Origin: Bacteroidia bacterium | GTDB taxonomy: Bacteria > Bacteroidota > Bacteroidia > UKL13-3 | Assembly: GCA_023151275.1 (NCBI GenBank) | Contig: JAKLJI010000007.1 | Coordinates: forward strand, 62,001-126,000 | DNA length: 64,000 nt | Direction: 5' to 3' | Shown here: piece after piece, positions 31,827 through 41,087 of the stretch | How positions within the stretch are numbered: position 1 is the first letter of the stretch | Layout: the number at the start of each line of letters is the position of its first letter | Translations under genes and position numbers: made by a program | The notes under the pieces: generated by a model | What the model was told of the DNA's origin: nothing | Databases searched by the model: none | Seen by the model: the letters and a program-made list of their open reading frames with translations, nothing else

Positions 31827-32874
31827 GCTTGAACCAATTTTGTGCTTGTTGTTGGGTATCGATGCTTCTCAATGCAAGTGGATTGATTCCTATTAATTCC
31901 TGAAATCCAGTTTTTTCCAATATGCGGCGAAGGGATTGCTCACCTTGATCGTGAAAAAACTCCAGTTGGCAAAGTAAATCAAGGGGATAGAAAGCAAACA
32001 GCGGCTCCGGACCAAAATCTGATACTGCTGCAAGCGGCCTGTTTGACTTGGATTTCAGCAGGTTACCTATTTCCCTTTTCCCAATTCCCGGCATATCGCA
32101 AGCAATTAGGTAGGCACCTGCCAACGGATAGGTATTGTGATAACTTAGCAAAGCCGACATGGGGCCGCAGGGTTCGTAGTCTTCCAAATCATACAAACAT
32201 TCTATCGAACCATGTTCAATTTGGTTTGGATAAGCTAAACTTAGAAGCGGAATTTGGTTGTTGGCTTCCAAAAGCTCATTTAGATAAAGGTATTGGGCTT
32301 GACCGTGGTAATTCAATAAGGCCTTTGGACTTCCCATTCGTTTGGATTCTCCACCAGCCAAAATAATCCATCGCGCTTGAATTTGATTCCTGAATTCATC
32401 CAAATCATAAACCGAGGCGTGGTATTCCTTCAATAAATCAATCGCTAAATCAAGCAAGCTATCGCGAACCACAAACACCAATTTGGAATCCGGATAGGAG
32501 GGCAATAGGCCAAGCAATTCCATCAAACCCTGATAAAATCCTGATTGGTGTTCCAATTCCAATTTGCCAATTTCATCCAGTAGAATGTACTTTTTTCCAG
32601 ATTTCAAATCGGTTATGGCTTGATTTATTCCCAATTCAAATGCCTTTGAATCGAAATGGAATTTGCCAATTGAAAGACAATTGGAATCAGGTGTGGCCAA
32701 CTCGAATGGGATTTGTTGCTTGATGGATGGAAACCAAAGTATTCGGCCAGTGGGAGAGTTGGGACTCAAAAATCCACCAAAACAAGTAGCTGAATCTGTC
32801 CAAGCTCTTAATAAACTTGTTTTACCTGAACGGATTGGAGCTGAAAGAATGAAAAGTTGTTTACTCTTCTGCAT
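31819..32874 (-). CDS. Fusion of a THEP1-type NTPase with a MobA-like nucleotidyltransferase
   Basis: A 351-residue two-domain protein. Residues 1-160 resemble THEP1/NTPase_1: Walker A SAPIRSGKTS (11-20), CFGGFLSPNS (31-40) and Walker B ILLDEIGKLELE (97-108). Residues 168-351 are a MobA-type transferase: IILAGGESKRMGSPKALL (170-187), YEPCGPMSALLSY, CDMPGIG and a final LRSIDTQQQA. MobA attaches GMP to molybdopterin. The NTPase domain may stand in for MobB, which is usually the P-loop partner of MobA. Overlaps the membrane-protein gene by 14 bases upstream and fdhD by 8 downstream. Confidence 0.82.
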   Translation of the reverse strand: MQKSKQLFILSAPIRSGKTSLLRAWTDSATCFGGFLSPNSPTGRILWFPSIKQQIPFELATPDSNCLSIGKFHFDSKAFELGINQAITDLKSGKKYILLDEIGKLELEHQSGFYQGLMELLGLLPSYPDSKLVFVVRDSLLDLAIDLLKEYHASVYDLDEFRNQIQARWIILAGGESKRMGSPKALLNYHGQAQYLYLNELLEANNQIPLLSLAYPNQIEHGSIECLYDLEDYEPCGPMSALLSYHNTYPLAGAYLIACDMPGIGKREIGNLLKSKSNRPLAAVSDFGPEPLFAFYPLDLLCQLEFFHDQGEQSLRRILEKTGFQELIGINPLALRSIDTQQQAQNWFKHE

Positions 32875-33871
32875 CTTCCATTAATGCTAAAAATACAAAG
32901 GTTTCGATGGTATGAAGCAGGTAGCGGAAGTTTTTTCGGGAACCTTGGTTTATTTGTTGTGCCAGTTCCCAATTCCGTTTCATGCCGGGGAGCAGGGTTT
33001 GTACCTTCAAGAAATCGGAGTTGTTTTTGAGGCTTGATTTGGATGCCCAGTATTGCAATAAACGATTAAGCAACGGACCAAGCAAGTACACAAAAACAAA
33101 GAGGGCAAACAAATTGCGACAGGCAATGTAGAGCAGTTGTTTTTTATCCCAAGAAGCCAGGTAAAGGACGCCTAGAATGGCGAATGTGATTAGAAAAGGA
33201 AGGTACTTTTTGAGAGCCGACTTTCCGCGAGAGCCTGCCTGTTGCAATTCGGGCAATTCTTTGATTTTTGCTTTCAACAACTCCTGGTTACTCAGCATCC
33301 CTTTTTGAATTCTGGCTATCCAAAAGGGGAGTAAAATGCCCCAGAAGAAGTAAATGCCCAGGTAAATGGAAATCAAAAAAAAGCTTAGTGAATGTTCCTT
33401 CCCGAAACCAAAATCCTTATTTACTTGATTTCCGAATTGGTCTAAGGCATCCCAAAAGGCTTTGCCATAAAGAAAAGTAGTTACCAGCAATTTTTGAGTG
33501 GCAGATTCCAACATGGCTAAAACTGCAAAAAGCAACTGGGTTACTTTATTTGAACGCATCAATCCAAGGAAAATCCAAGCGGCAAATCCTTGAAAGCCAA
33601 CAGCAATATAGGCCATTGCAGGCGAGTGTGGACTTGCAATCAACTTCACCAACATGACCATCAAGGTGTATTGAAACAATAAAAAAGGACGCTTTTTTAC
33701 CTCAAGTGATTGAGAAAGCAGGATTAACATGATTACTGAAAAGCCTCCCAAAACAATTCCAGTAAACGGAATTTTGAGTGCATGCATAAATCCACCCAAA
33801 CCAGATTCGGCAAAAGCCCAAAGTGCAACAAGTTTTAGATTATCGGGTTCAGTATTTTTCGAGTTATTCAT
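32861..33871 (-). CDS. Polytopic membrane protein of the molybdoenzyme operon
   Basis: A 336-residue protein with about eight or nine membrane segments. The N-terminal region (LWAFAESGLGGFMHALKIPF then TGIVLGGFSVIM) recalls small-molecule-binding transporter subunits such as ECF S components, but I cannot assign a family. A charged loop near 195-220 separates two membrane halves. It is the first gene of the run leading to THEP1-MobA and fdhD and overlaps the former by 14 bases, so a molybdate, cofactor-precursor or substrate transport role is a contextual guess. Confidence 0.6.
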   Translation of the reverse strand: MNNSKNTEPDNLKLVALWAFAESGLGGFMHALKIPFTGIVLGGFSVIMLILLSQSLEVKKRPFLLFQYTLMVMLVKLIASPHSPAMAYIAVGFQGFAAWIFLGLMRSNKVTQLLFAVLAMLESATQKLLVTTFLYGKAFWDALDQFGNQVNKDFGFGKEHSLSFFLISIYLGIYFFWGILLPFWIARIQKGMLSNQELLKAKIKELPELQQAGSRGKSALKKYLPFLITFAILGVLYLASWDKKQLLYIACRNLFALFVFVYLLGPLLNRLLQYWASKSSLKNNSDFLKVQTLLPGMKRNWELAQQINQGSRKNFRYLLHTIETFVFLALMEDAEE

Positions 33872-33880
33872 GGTTGCAGC

Positions 33881-34885
33881 TCAATCCGGATTAACAAAAG
33901 GGGTTTCAATAAAAAAGGTACCTGGTTTGGGGCTGGGCTGTTCTTTGTCCATCAAACGAAACAACAGGCTGCAAGCTTCTTGCCCTAAACGAAAACCCGA
34001 TGTTTTCACAAAAGGGATTTTAAACTCACACAATTCGGGTAGCATGCCATCGCTCATTAATACCATTTTCATTTCTCTGGGAAGGTTCAGTTTGAGTCGG
34101 TGTGAAGCTTTTAAAACCCCTTCAAAAATCTCATCGGTCATCATAAAGAGCAGCTCAGGATGTTTTTTTGATTTCCAAAAGGTTTCAAAGATCAGCTCTG
34201 CTTCCTTGGCATTATGCGCAAAATGAAACATAGTGGGGACTGGTTTTATTCCATGTTCAAACAAAGCCCTTCTAAACCCGCTAATGCGCTCATTTGTAAT
34301 GGAATAACGTTCGTCTCCAAACATTCCTGCTACCTTATTAAAACTTGGGTGCTTGGTAAGCAAATAATTCATGGCTTCAAAAGCAGCCTGCTCACCATCC
34401 ATGGAAACCTTATAGGAACCTGGATTTCCGCTGATTCGGTCGAAATAAATTACTGGTATGCCTGATTCTTCAATTCGTTGAAAATGAGAACAATCAGAAC
34501 TATGCTGGGTAAGTGAAACCAAAATGCCATCAACACCCAATTGTTCGCAGATTTCAGCATTCTGAATTTCGCGTTCAACATTCTCATTTGATTGAAGAAT
34601 AAGGAGTTGGAAACCTTTGTCGTGAACAGTTTGCTCGATGGCTTTAATCAAACCCGGAAAAAAGTAATGGGTAATCTCGGGAATGATTAATCCAATAATA
34701 CCCGATTTTCCTCTTCTGAGGTTTATCGCATTCTGATTGGGCTTATAGCCCAGTTTTTCAGCGAGTTCTTTGATTTCTTCCTTCTTTTTTTTGCTCACGT
34801 CGGGATGATCCCGCAGAGCTCTGGAAACTGTTGACGGATTAATCTTTAAATGCCTCGCAATGTCTTTTATGGTTGCCCTGCCCAT
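33881..34885 (-). CDS. LacI-family transcriptional regulator
   Basis: A 334-residue repressor. The N-terminal helix-turn-helix and hinge (TIKDIARHLKINPSTVSRAL) begin the protein, followed by a periplasmic-binding-protein-like core (GIIGLIIPEITHYFF, GVDGILVSLTQ, VIYFDRI) and a C-terminal half with FVKTSGFRLGQEAC. The effector is probably a sugar. It ends 10 bases before the membrane-protein gene and is divergent from the cupin at 34976. The intergenic region has an imperfect TAAA-N4-TTTA site at 34901-34912 that could be an operator. Confidence 0.92.
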   Translation of the reverse strand: MGRATIKDIARHLKINPSTVSRALRDHPDVSKKKKEEIKELAEKLGYKPNQNAINLRRGKSGIIGLIIPEITHYFFPGLIKAIEQTVHDKGFQLLILQSNENVEREIQNAEICEQLGVDGILVSLTQHSSDCSHFQRIEESGIPVIYFDRISGNPGSYKVSMDGEQAAFEAMNYLLTKHPSFNKVAGMFGDERYSITNERISGFRRALFEHGIKPVPTMFHFAHNAKEAELIFETFWKSKKHPELLFMMTDEIFEGVLKASHRLKLNLPREMKMVLMSDGMLPELCEFKIPFVKTSGFRLGQEACSLLFRLMDKEQPSPKPGTFFIETPFVNPD

Positions 34886-34951
34886 GGTTACTTCGACATC
34901 TAAATACGTTTATTTTTTAAACAAAGCAAAACATGTAAATCATTCCAGACT

Positions 34952-34959
34952 TATATTTG
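34952..34959 (+). promoter_or_regulatory. -7 promoter box of the cupin gene
   Basis: TATATTTG matches TAnnTTTG exactly and lies 17 bases before ATG 34976. No clear -33 element is seen. Confidence 0.5.
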
Positions 34960-34975
34960 GATAAAATCGATTGCC

Positions 34976-35338
34976 ATGGAAAAGAAGTTTATACTACAAA
35001 ATAAGCCATTTGTGGTACCTACTACAGATGGAAAACTAATTGAAGAACATTTTGGAAATGCCTCCAACGGTCAGAGCCATTTCTCAATTGCACACATGAT
35101 TGCGCCACCGGGTTGGTCGGAACCACACCAAACACCTGAATTCGATGAAGTTACCATTATGATATCAGGCAAAAAGCAAATTGAAATCGACGGAGAGATT
35201 ATCGAATTGCAGGCCGGGGAGACCATTTTGATAAAAGCGGGTGCCCGAATTCGCTATTCCAACCCCTTTGATGAACCGGCAAATTACTGGAGTGTTTGCG
35301 TTCCTGCATTTTCTCCGGAATCGGTGAATCGGGAATAA
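34976..35338 (+). CDS. Cupin-domain protein with degenerate metal site
   Basis: A 120-residue single cupin barrel. Motif 1 (PPGWSEPHQTPEFDEVTIMI) keeps one histidine and two acidic residues, but the usual HxH pair is reduced, and motif 2 (AGETILIKAGARIRYSNP) has Arg where the ligand His is expected. It may bind a sugar or another small ligand rather than catalyse metal chemistry. Divergent from LacI, which may control it. Similar single-domain cupins are annotated as EutQ-like or sugar-epimerase-like, without proof. Confidence 0.75.
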   Translation: MEKKFILQNKPFVVPTTDGKLIEEHFGNASNGQSHFSIAHMIAPPGWSEPHQTPEFDEVTIMISGKKQIEIDGEIIELQAGETILIKAGARIRYSNPFDEPANYWSVCVPAFSPESVNRE

Positions 35339-36450
35339 TTCAACCCAATTTTTCCCTGACAATTTTTCATTAGTCCAGGAGATTGGTGAATAATTGCTAA
35401 TTCAAACTCGCAGATAGTTCTGTTAATAATTCGTCTTCAAATCAAATTGCTTTAGAGCCTTTGTTTGATATGGAATGAATTTTTCTCAATTCAGATTTAC
35501 CTTTTCAATCAAAAATTTTTAAAGCCAGTTTTTCATAAATTTAATTCATGTAATATGTTTATATATAATGAAATATGTTGCCCTATTTCATCTTTTTGTT
35601 GAATAAATTCTGAAGAATTGGAAATTCGACTAGAAGATTTAGGTTGACAAGATTTGAGTGTATATTTTATTGATAAATAATAAATTACGAATTTGTTTGT
35701 GAATTTACACTTCATATATTTGGTTCGATTTTCAATAATTCTCAAGTTTGAATTCATATTTATTAGCATAAATTCTTATCAAACAGCATTTTAAAGTAGA
35801 ATAATTGAAGCTAAATCCGGAGTGAAGCTTAAAATTGGATCATTGATTTATTTAACGGCCTGTTAATCAACACTAACAAGCGCTAGGTTGGTATTTTCCT
35901 AGGTAGAATTATTGACTTCAGAGGTTAAATAAGGCTGTGTAAAATTATTAGTTAATCGATTAAAATAGTGAAAGTTATATTGTTTGATATGAGGTTTTGG
36001 TTGATGCATTTGGAGAGGCGTGTAGGGATTTATCGACTAATGCTTGGTAGGTAATATTGGAGTTTAGGTTTTCTTCTTCTGGTTTCGATGAAGAATCAAT
36101 GAATTTTTTGGCTGCCAAGGTGGCAAGAATAAATCCAGAAACTATCATTTCAATACACAATACCCTAAATTAAAACAGAACAAAAAGGCAAATTGGAAGT
36201 AATTGGCCAGGGGCTTTGACTAAAAAATGCATTTATCTTTTTTTAAGTTCCCGATTTTTCTGAACTTGCTTTCTTCAAAGTCAAGTTTCAAGACAGTTAG
36301 CCATTTCAGTAAGATGATTCAATCCAGAACTTTTTCAAATTGCACAACCTGCCATCAATTAAATATGTGATTTTCATGTTTTTATATTTTTAAAAAGTCA
36401 TCAATTGCTATGCTAATTATGTTCCTAAATCCCGAATCCCTAGAGCTCAA
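35339..36450. other. AT-rich 1.1-kb gap with at most one small gene
   Basis: Very AT-rich DNA between the cupin and the P-type ATPase genes. A 78-codon frame at 35533-35769 (minus) has no family character. A 57-residue frame ending at 35975 is listed separately. No tRNA, terminator hairpin or tandem repeat is evident. Confidence 0.4.
35975..36148 (-). CDS. Possible small membrane-anchored protein
   Basis: A 57-residue frame from ATG 36148 with a short hydrophobic N-terminus (MIVSGFILATLAAKKFI) followed by a polar, Ser/Asn/Thr-rich tail. A near-match to TAnnTTTG (TAATTTAG) lies upstream on the minus strand. It is the only plausible coding frame in a 1.1-kb gap, but composition alone cannot prove it. 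Confidence 0.3.
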   Translation of the reverse strand: MIVSGFILATLAAKKFIDSSSKPEEENLNSNITYQALVDKSLHASPNASTKTSYQTI

Positions 36451-39018
36451 ATGAAGTTTCACCAACAAAATACACAACAACTCCTTCAATCAACCCAAAG
36501 TCGGGAGATAGGATTAAGTCAAAATGAGGTAAACGAACGCCAATTGCAATTTGGACTTAATCAACTGAAAACCAAAAATAAAAAGCCAATCTGGCTCTTG
36601 TTTTTGAGTCAATTCAAGGATTTTATGATTTTGATTTTGATGGTGGCGGCCATTTTATCTGGAATCATGGGAGATTCAACAGATACCCTTATTATTCTGG
36701 TAATTGTGTTTTTGAACGCTTTGATTGGCTTTTTTCAGGAATACCGCGCAGGAAAAGCCCTGGATGCGCTGAAAAAACTAGCGGGTACCTCAGCTTTGGT
36801 TATTCGGTCGGGTCATCAGCAAATTATTGATTCAATCGAGTTGGTACCTGGTGATTTGGTGGAATTGGAAAGTGGAAATCAGGTTCCTGCAGATATTCGT
36901 TTAATTGAAGTACACAGCTTATTGGTGGATGAATCCTCGCTAACCGGAGAGTCGATTCCGGTTGAAAAGCATAATCAACTAATTGAAGAGGAAGAGATTC
37001 CATTGGGAGATCAGTCGAATATGGTTTTTAAAGGCACCTTAGTAACCAATGGCCGAGCGAAAGGAATAGTTGTTGCGACGGGCATGGAAACTGAGTTAGG
37101 AAAGATTGCCGGTTTGTTGGAGGAAGAGGAGCCTGAAACACCACTCCAGCGGAAAATGGACGAATTTGGAAAAAAGCTGACTTATTTGGTTTTGATTATT
37201 TGCGTCATTTTGTTTGTAAGTGGCTGGTTAAGAGGTGAAGAGCCTTTTCAATTGTTACTATTATCAATTAGTTTGGCCGTTGCTGCCATTCCAGAAGCAC
37301 TTCCTGCGCTAATAACCATTGCTTTATCCCGCGGGGCAGCTCGACTGGCAAAGAAGAATGCGCTTATTCGGAAACTTCCTGCAGTTGAAACCCTTGGCTC
37401 GGTAAGTTTTATTTGTTCTGATAAAACGGGAACACTGACGCTCAATCAGATGCAAGTAACTTGCTACGAGTATTGGCCTGATTACAAGGAGAATTCACTA
37501 TCTGAAAAGTCGGATTTGGGATTGGCCATGTGTTTAAATCAGGATAGTCGATTTGACCAGGAGGGTAAACTCATTGCCGAGGCTACTGAGATGGCCTTGG
37601 TAAAAAAAGGCATGGAGCTTTGTACTAAACCGCTTGAGCAAGTAATTGGCAAATTTCCAAGAATTGCAGAATTGCCCTTTGATTCAGATAGAAAGCGAAT
37701 GAGCACCTTGCACCAACATCCGGAAGGCATTTTGGTAATCACAAAAGGCGCATCAGAAAGCATAGCAACGATTTTAAAATCCGAGGAGGAAAGGGATTAT
37801 TTACTGAAAACCAGTGCATTTTGGGCAAAAAAGGGCTTGCGCGTATTGGCTTATAGTTATGTTTGGCAAGATGATGCAGCTGTCGAAAATGCCGAACAAG
37901 AACAGCATTTGATTGGCTTGGTAGGCTTGATAGATCCTGCCAGACCGGAAGTCGCTCAATCTATAAAAGACTGTAAAACAGCGGGAATAATCCCGGTTAT
38001 GATTACCGGAGATCATCCGGATACCGCGGCAAGCATCGCTCGGGAAATTGGCATTTTGGGGGAAGGACATCGGGTATTAAGTGGCCAGGAATTGCAGGCC
38101 ATGGGAGAGGATAAACTCGAAAAAAACATAGAGGATATTCGCGTATATGCGCGCGTTTCGCCTGAGCAAAAACTCAAGATAATCAAAGCTATACGCAATC
38201 GTGGTCATTATGTGGCAATGACTGGTGATGGCGTCAACGATGCGCCATCCTTAAAAGCGTCAAACATTGGCGTAGCCATGGGAATTAATGGCACAGATGT
38301 AAGCAAAGAAGCAGCACATTTGATTTTGTTAGACGATCACTTTGCAACAATTATCAAAGCGGTAAAAGAAGGAAGAAGGATATTCGACAATATCCGAAAG
38401 TTTGTAAAATACATGATGACCTGCAATGGTGCCGAAATATGGACGATTTTTCTGGCTCCATTTCTGGGAATGCCCATGCCATTATTACCCATTCATATCC
38501 TTTGGATTAACTTGGTAACCGATGGCTTGCCGGCCTTGGCTCTGGCCTCTGAAAAGGCTGAGGATGATATTTTGCATAGACCGCCTAGGCCGCAAAATGA
38601 AAGCCTTTTTTCGCATGGGGTTGGTTTTCATATTGTTTGGGTAGGTTTACTCATGGCCGGATTAACCTTAGGAACCCAGTATTGGTCGTTGAATAAAGGA
38701 TTAGAGCACTGGCAAACCATGGTTTTTACAGTTTTATCGATGGCTCAAATTGGGCATGTGCTAGCCATTCGTAGTGAACGTACATTTTTATTCAAGCAAG
38801 GATTTAGTGGAAATCTGCCATTATTAGGCGCTGTGTTGATTACCGTGGGCTTGCAACTTTCGGTTATTTATTTGCCATTCATGAATGCCATTTTCAAAAC
38901 ACAACCATTAAGCGTGGAAGAGTTGGCAATCAGTTTTGGTGCTGCTGCAGTTTTGTTTCATGCCGTTGAGTTTGAAAAATTTATCCGCAGAATTCGAGAA
39001 AGAAGGGCTGCCAATTAA
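36451..39018 (+). CDS. Calcium-type P-ATPase (P2 family)
   Basis: An 855-residue cation pump. Actuator-domain VDESSLTGESIPVEK; membrane helix 4 AAIPEALPALITIALSRGAA (calcium pumps usually read PEGLP); phosphorylation site SDKTGTLTLNQ with Asp324; nucleotide-binding KGASE; hinge TGDGVNDAPSLK at 591-602; helix 6 LWINLVTDGLPALALA. The order and ten helices match bacterial Ca2+ or Mn2+ P-ATPases (PMR1/SERCA-like). Monocistronic, with no clear partner. The PEALP variation makes the ion less certain than the family. Confidence 0.9.
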   Translation: MKFHQQNTQQLLQSTQSREIGLSQNEVNERQLQFGLNQLKTKNKKPIWLLFLSQFKDFMILILMVAAILSGIMGDSTDTLIILVIVFLNALIGFFQEYRAGKALDALKKLAGTSALVIRSGHQQIIDSIELVPGDLVELESGNQVPADIRLIEVHSLLVDESSLTGESIPVEKHNQLIEEEEIPLGDQSNMVFKGTLVTNGRAKGIVVATGMETELGKIAGLLEEEEPETPLQRKMDEFGKKLTYLVLIICVILFVSGWLRGEEPFQLLLLSISLAVAAIPEALPALITIALSRGAARLAKKNALIRKLPAVETLGSVSFICSDKTGTLTLNQMQVTCYEYWPDYKENSLSEKSDLGLAMCLNQDSRFDQEGKLIAEATEMALVKKGMELCTKPLEQVIGKFPRIAELPFDSDRKRMSTLHQHPEGILVITKGASESIATILKSEEERDYLLKTSAFWAKKGLRVLAYSYVWQDDAAVENAEQEQHLIGLVGLIDPARPEVAQSIKDCKTAGIIPVMITGDHPDTAASIAREIGILGEGHRVLSGQELQAMGEDKLEKNIEDIRVYARVSPEQKLKIIKAIRNRGHYVAMTGDGVNDAPSLKASNIGVAMGINGTDVSKEAAHLILLDDHFATIIKAVKEGRRIFDNIRKFVKYMMTCNGAEIWTIFLAPFLGMPMPLLPIHILWINLVTDGLPALALASEKAEDDILHRPPRPQNESLFSHGVGFHIVWVGLLMAGLTLGTQYWSLNKGLEHWQTMVFTVLSMAQIGHVLAIRSERTFLFKQGFSGNLPLLGAVLITVGLQLSVIYLPFMNAIFKTQPLSVEELAISFGAAAVLFHAVEFEKFIRRIRERRAAN

Positions 39019-39220
39019 TTAAAGTGGAATGAAGCATTGGAGAGTAATAGGTATAAAAGTGTCTTTATTCTATTTAACATAATATTAATTATCGGTAATT
39101 TTAACCCAGTACATGAATACATATTAATTGGTCAATTTTGGAGCCTTTTCCGGGCTCTGTAGACCTGATATTCAATTTGAAACAACCAATCCTTTTCTTA
39201 AGCCGAAATCACTCATTCTT

Positions 39221-39679
39221 ATGCGCAACCTGAATACCTTGGTCCTTTTTTTCTTTTTGCCGAGTTTTCTAATTGCTAAAAAAAAATCTCCCTCAAAGCT
39301 TAAACGTTAAATACACTTTATTCAAAACACGATATTAAGTCGGCCAACGATTTAACTGTTAGCCTGGTCGGAACTTCTATGCCTCCAACTAGGCTTTCCA
39401 TCAATTCAGACATCGTTTTTAGTCAAACCGACCGTTTTTTCAATTTCAAAAAGACAATGCTTTTAGGTGATTCAGCCTATGAATATCATTTTATTGATAA
39501 ACAAGGAAATACACTAATTGTTGGCTCAAAATCAGCATTTTCTGTGGCCATGGAATACATAATAGATTAATGGCCAGTCTGATTTTAAGATTTTCAACAC
39601 GAACCTTGATTCTGGGGTTTATTTAATTGAGGTAGAATGTGGTCAACAAACCTTCAGGAAGAAAATACTTGTCAAATAA
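39221..39679 (+). pseudogene. Decayed T9SS-exported protein (signal peptide, frameshifts, sorting-domain remnant)
   Basis: Frame 2 starts at ATG 39221 with a signal peptide (MRNLNTLVLFFFLPSFLIAK) and reaches a stop at 39310, just past a nine-A run at 39278-39286. Frame 1 from 39304 to 39570 reads SDIVFSQTD, then EYHFIDKQGNTLIVGS. Frame 2 resumes at 39566-39679 with NLDSGVYLIEVECGQQTFRKK and ends ILVK, the typical tail of a type A T9SS sorting domain. Together the pieces give signal peptide plus sorting domain broken by at least two frameshifts. Slippage at the A-run is the alternative to decay. Confidence 0.65.
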
Positions 39680-39715
39680 TCACTTCTTTAGAATCCAGAA
39701 AAACGGAATGCGCTA

Positions 39716-41086
39716 CTACCCCAGGTTACTGAATTGAATGGTTATTTGATTGTCATTATCACCCTCTGAATGGTAATAAACCTCTGCTTGGTGGTAATGG
39801 ATGATTCGTTGAACAATTCTCAGGCCCAAGCCTGAACCGGGAAGATTTTGTGAATTTGAACCGCGTGCAAAGGCCTGAAACATGCTGTTTGAATTTTCAA
39901 ATCGTGGAACTGGCCCATTGTTTCTAAAATTCAGCATAAATCCATGTTCTTCCTGAATCAAGGTTACATGCACGGTTTTGTCGTCCGAATATAAGTACCC
40001 ATTTTTCAACAAGTTTGAAAAGGCGATTTTCAACAAGACCTCATCTCCCCACACTTCCAAACTGGTTTCTTCCGAGCTGCGGTTATCAATTTCAAATGCC
40101 ATTCTGAAATCTGGGTTTTGCCGACTAAAATCATCTGAGGCTTCAAAAATGATTTCATCAACGCGAACAGAAACAAAATTTTTCCGCGCATCTGCCTCAT
40201 CCATTCTGGAAAGAATAAGCAAGGAAGTCACAATTTGTGCCAATTGGTCAGTATCGTCTTTTATGCTAAAAAGCACATGTCGCTGGTTATCTGAAAGTTC
40301 TTTGTCTTGAAGCAGGTTTTGCAATTGGGAACTAATTCTAGCCATTGGAGTTCGCAGCTCATGGGAAGCATTTCCGGTAAATTCCCGTTGCAATCGGGAT
40401 GATTTTTCGAGCCTTACCAGCAAGTGGTTGAATGATTTTGCTAATGTGCTTATTTCGTCTCGCTTAGAGCCAATATGGATGGGCTTGTTTAGGTTTTGAA
40501 AGGTGGTATTTTGAATGGTATCGCGAAGTCGATCCATGGGCATCAAAGCCCGTCTTACGATTAAATTAGCTAACAATATTACGGTTAACAAACCCAGCAC
40601 AAATGCCCAAAGCAAAAGGTTTCTTAGGTAATTCAACTTGGCATTGCCGTAAAAATCTTCCGCTTTAACAGCTATGAGATAATCTTGGTCACCAATATTG
40701 TACCTGCAAACAAAAACCTCGGCACTGCCTTCTTGAAAATAAACAGGAACAAAATCAGTTTTATTGAGTAATTCTCCCGGGTTGCTTATGATTAGGTCAG
40801 AAGCATCTGAGGTAAAAACCAGCTCAGCTTTTTGATTGTAGAGCACAAATTTTTGATTCACCAGATTCGCATTTCCCATTTTTATTAAAGCAGGATTCAG
40901 CACATCCGATTTGGAAGCAATCCAATCCAATTCTCTCGCTTTTTGGTCGGCTTGCGCAGAAAGCCTTTCTTTAAAGTCCTCCCTCCTATAATCGGCAAAG
41001 AGTTTAAAAATACTAAGAAAGAGAATGCCTACAACCAGTGAAAACAGGATGCTAAACCAAATGGAAAACCTGGATTTCAGGGTCAT
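39716..41086 (-). CDS. Two-component sensor histidine kinase
   Basis: A 456-residue membrane kinase. Membrane helices 9-30 and 154-177 bracket a ~120-residue periplasmic sensor; HAMP about 178-230; H-box NASHELRTPMARI with His242; N-box FSNLLKNGYLY (the usual final Asn is Gly-Tyr); G-box GSGLGLRIVQRII. It follows its response regulator by one base, so the two form an operon. The signal is unknown; the pair resembles copper or envelope-stress systems only in size. Confidence 0.92.
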   Translation of the reverse strand: MTLKSRFSIWFSILFSLVVGILFLSIFKLFADYRREDFKERLSAQADQKARELDWIASKSDVLNPALIKMGNANLVNQKFVLYNQKAELVFTSDASDLIISNPGELLNKTDFVPVYFQEGSAEVFVCRYNIGDQDYLIAVKAEDFYGNAKLNYLRNLLLWAFVLGLLTVILLANLIVRRALMPMDRLRDTIQNTTFQNLNKPIHIGSKRDEISTLAKSFNHLLVRLEKSSRLQREFTGNASHELRTPMARISSQLQNLLQDKELSDNQRHVLFSIKDDTDQLAQIVTSLLILSRMDEADARKNFVSVRVDEIIFEASDDFSRQNPDFRMAFEIDNRSSEETSLEVWGDEVLLKIAFSNLLKNGYLYSDDKTVHVTLIQEEHGFMLNFRNNGPVPRFENSNSMFQAFARGSNSQNLPGSGLGLRIVQRIIHYHQAEVYYHSEGDNDNQITIQFSNLG

Positions 41087-41087
41087 T

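Noticed and set aside
35533-35769. A 78-codon minus-strand frame in the AT-rich gap
   Set aside because: Lys/Asn/Ile/Ser-rich translation typical of random AT-rich DNA; no start context or motif.
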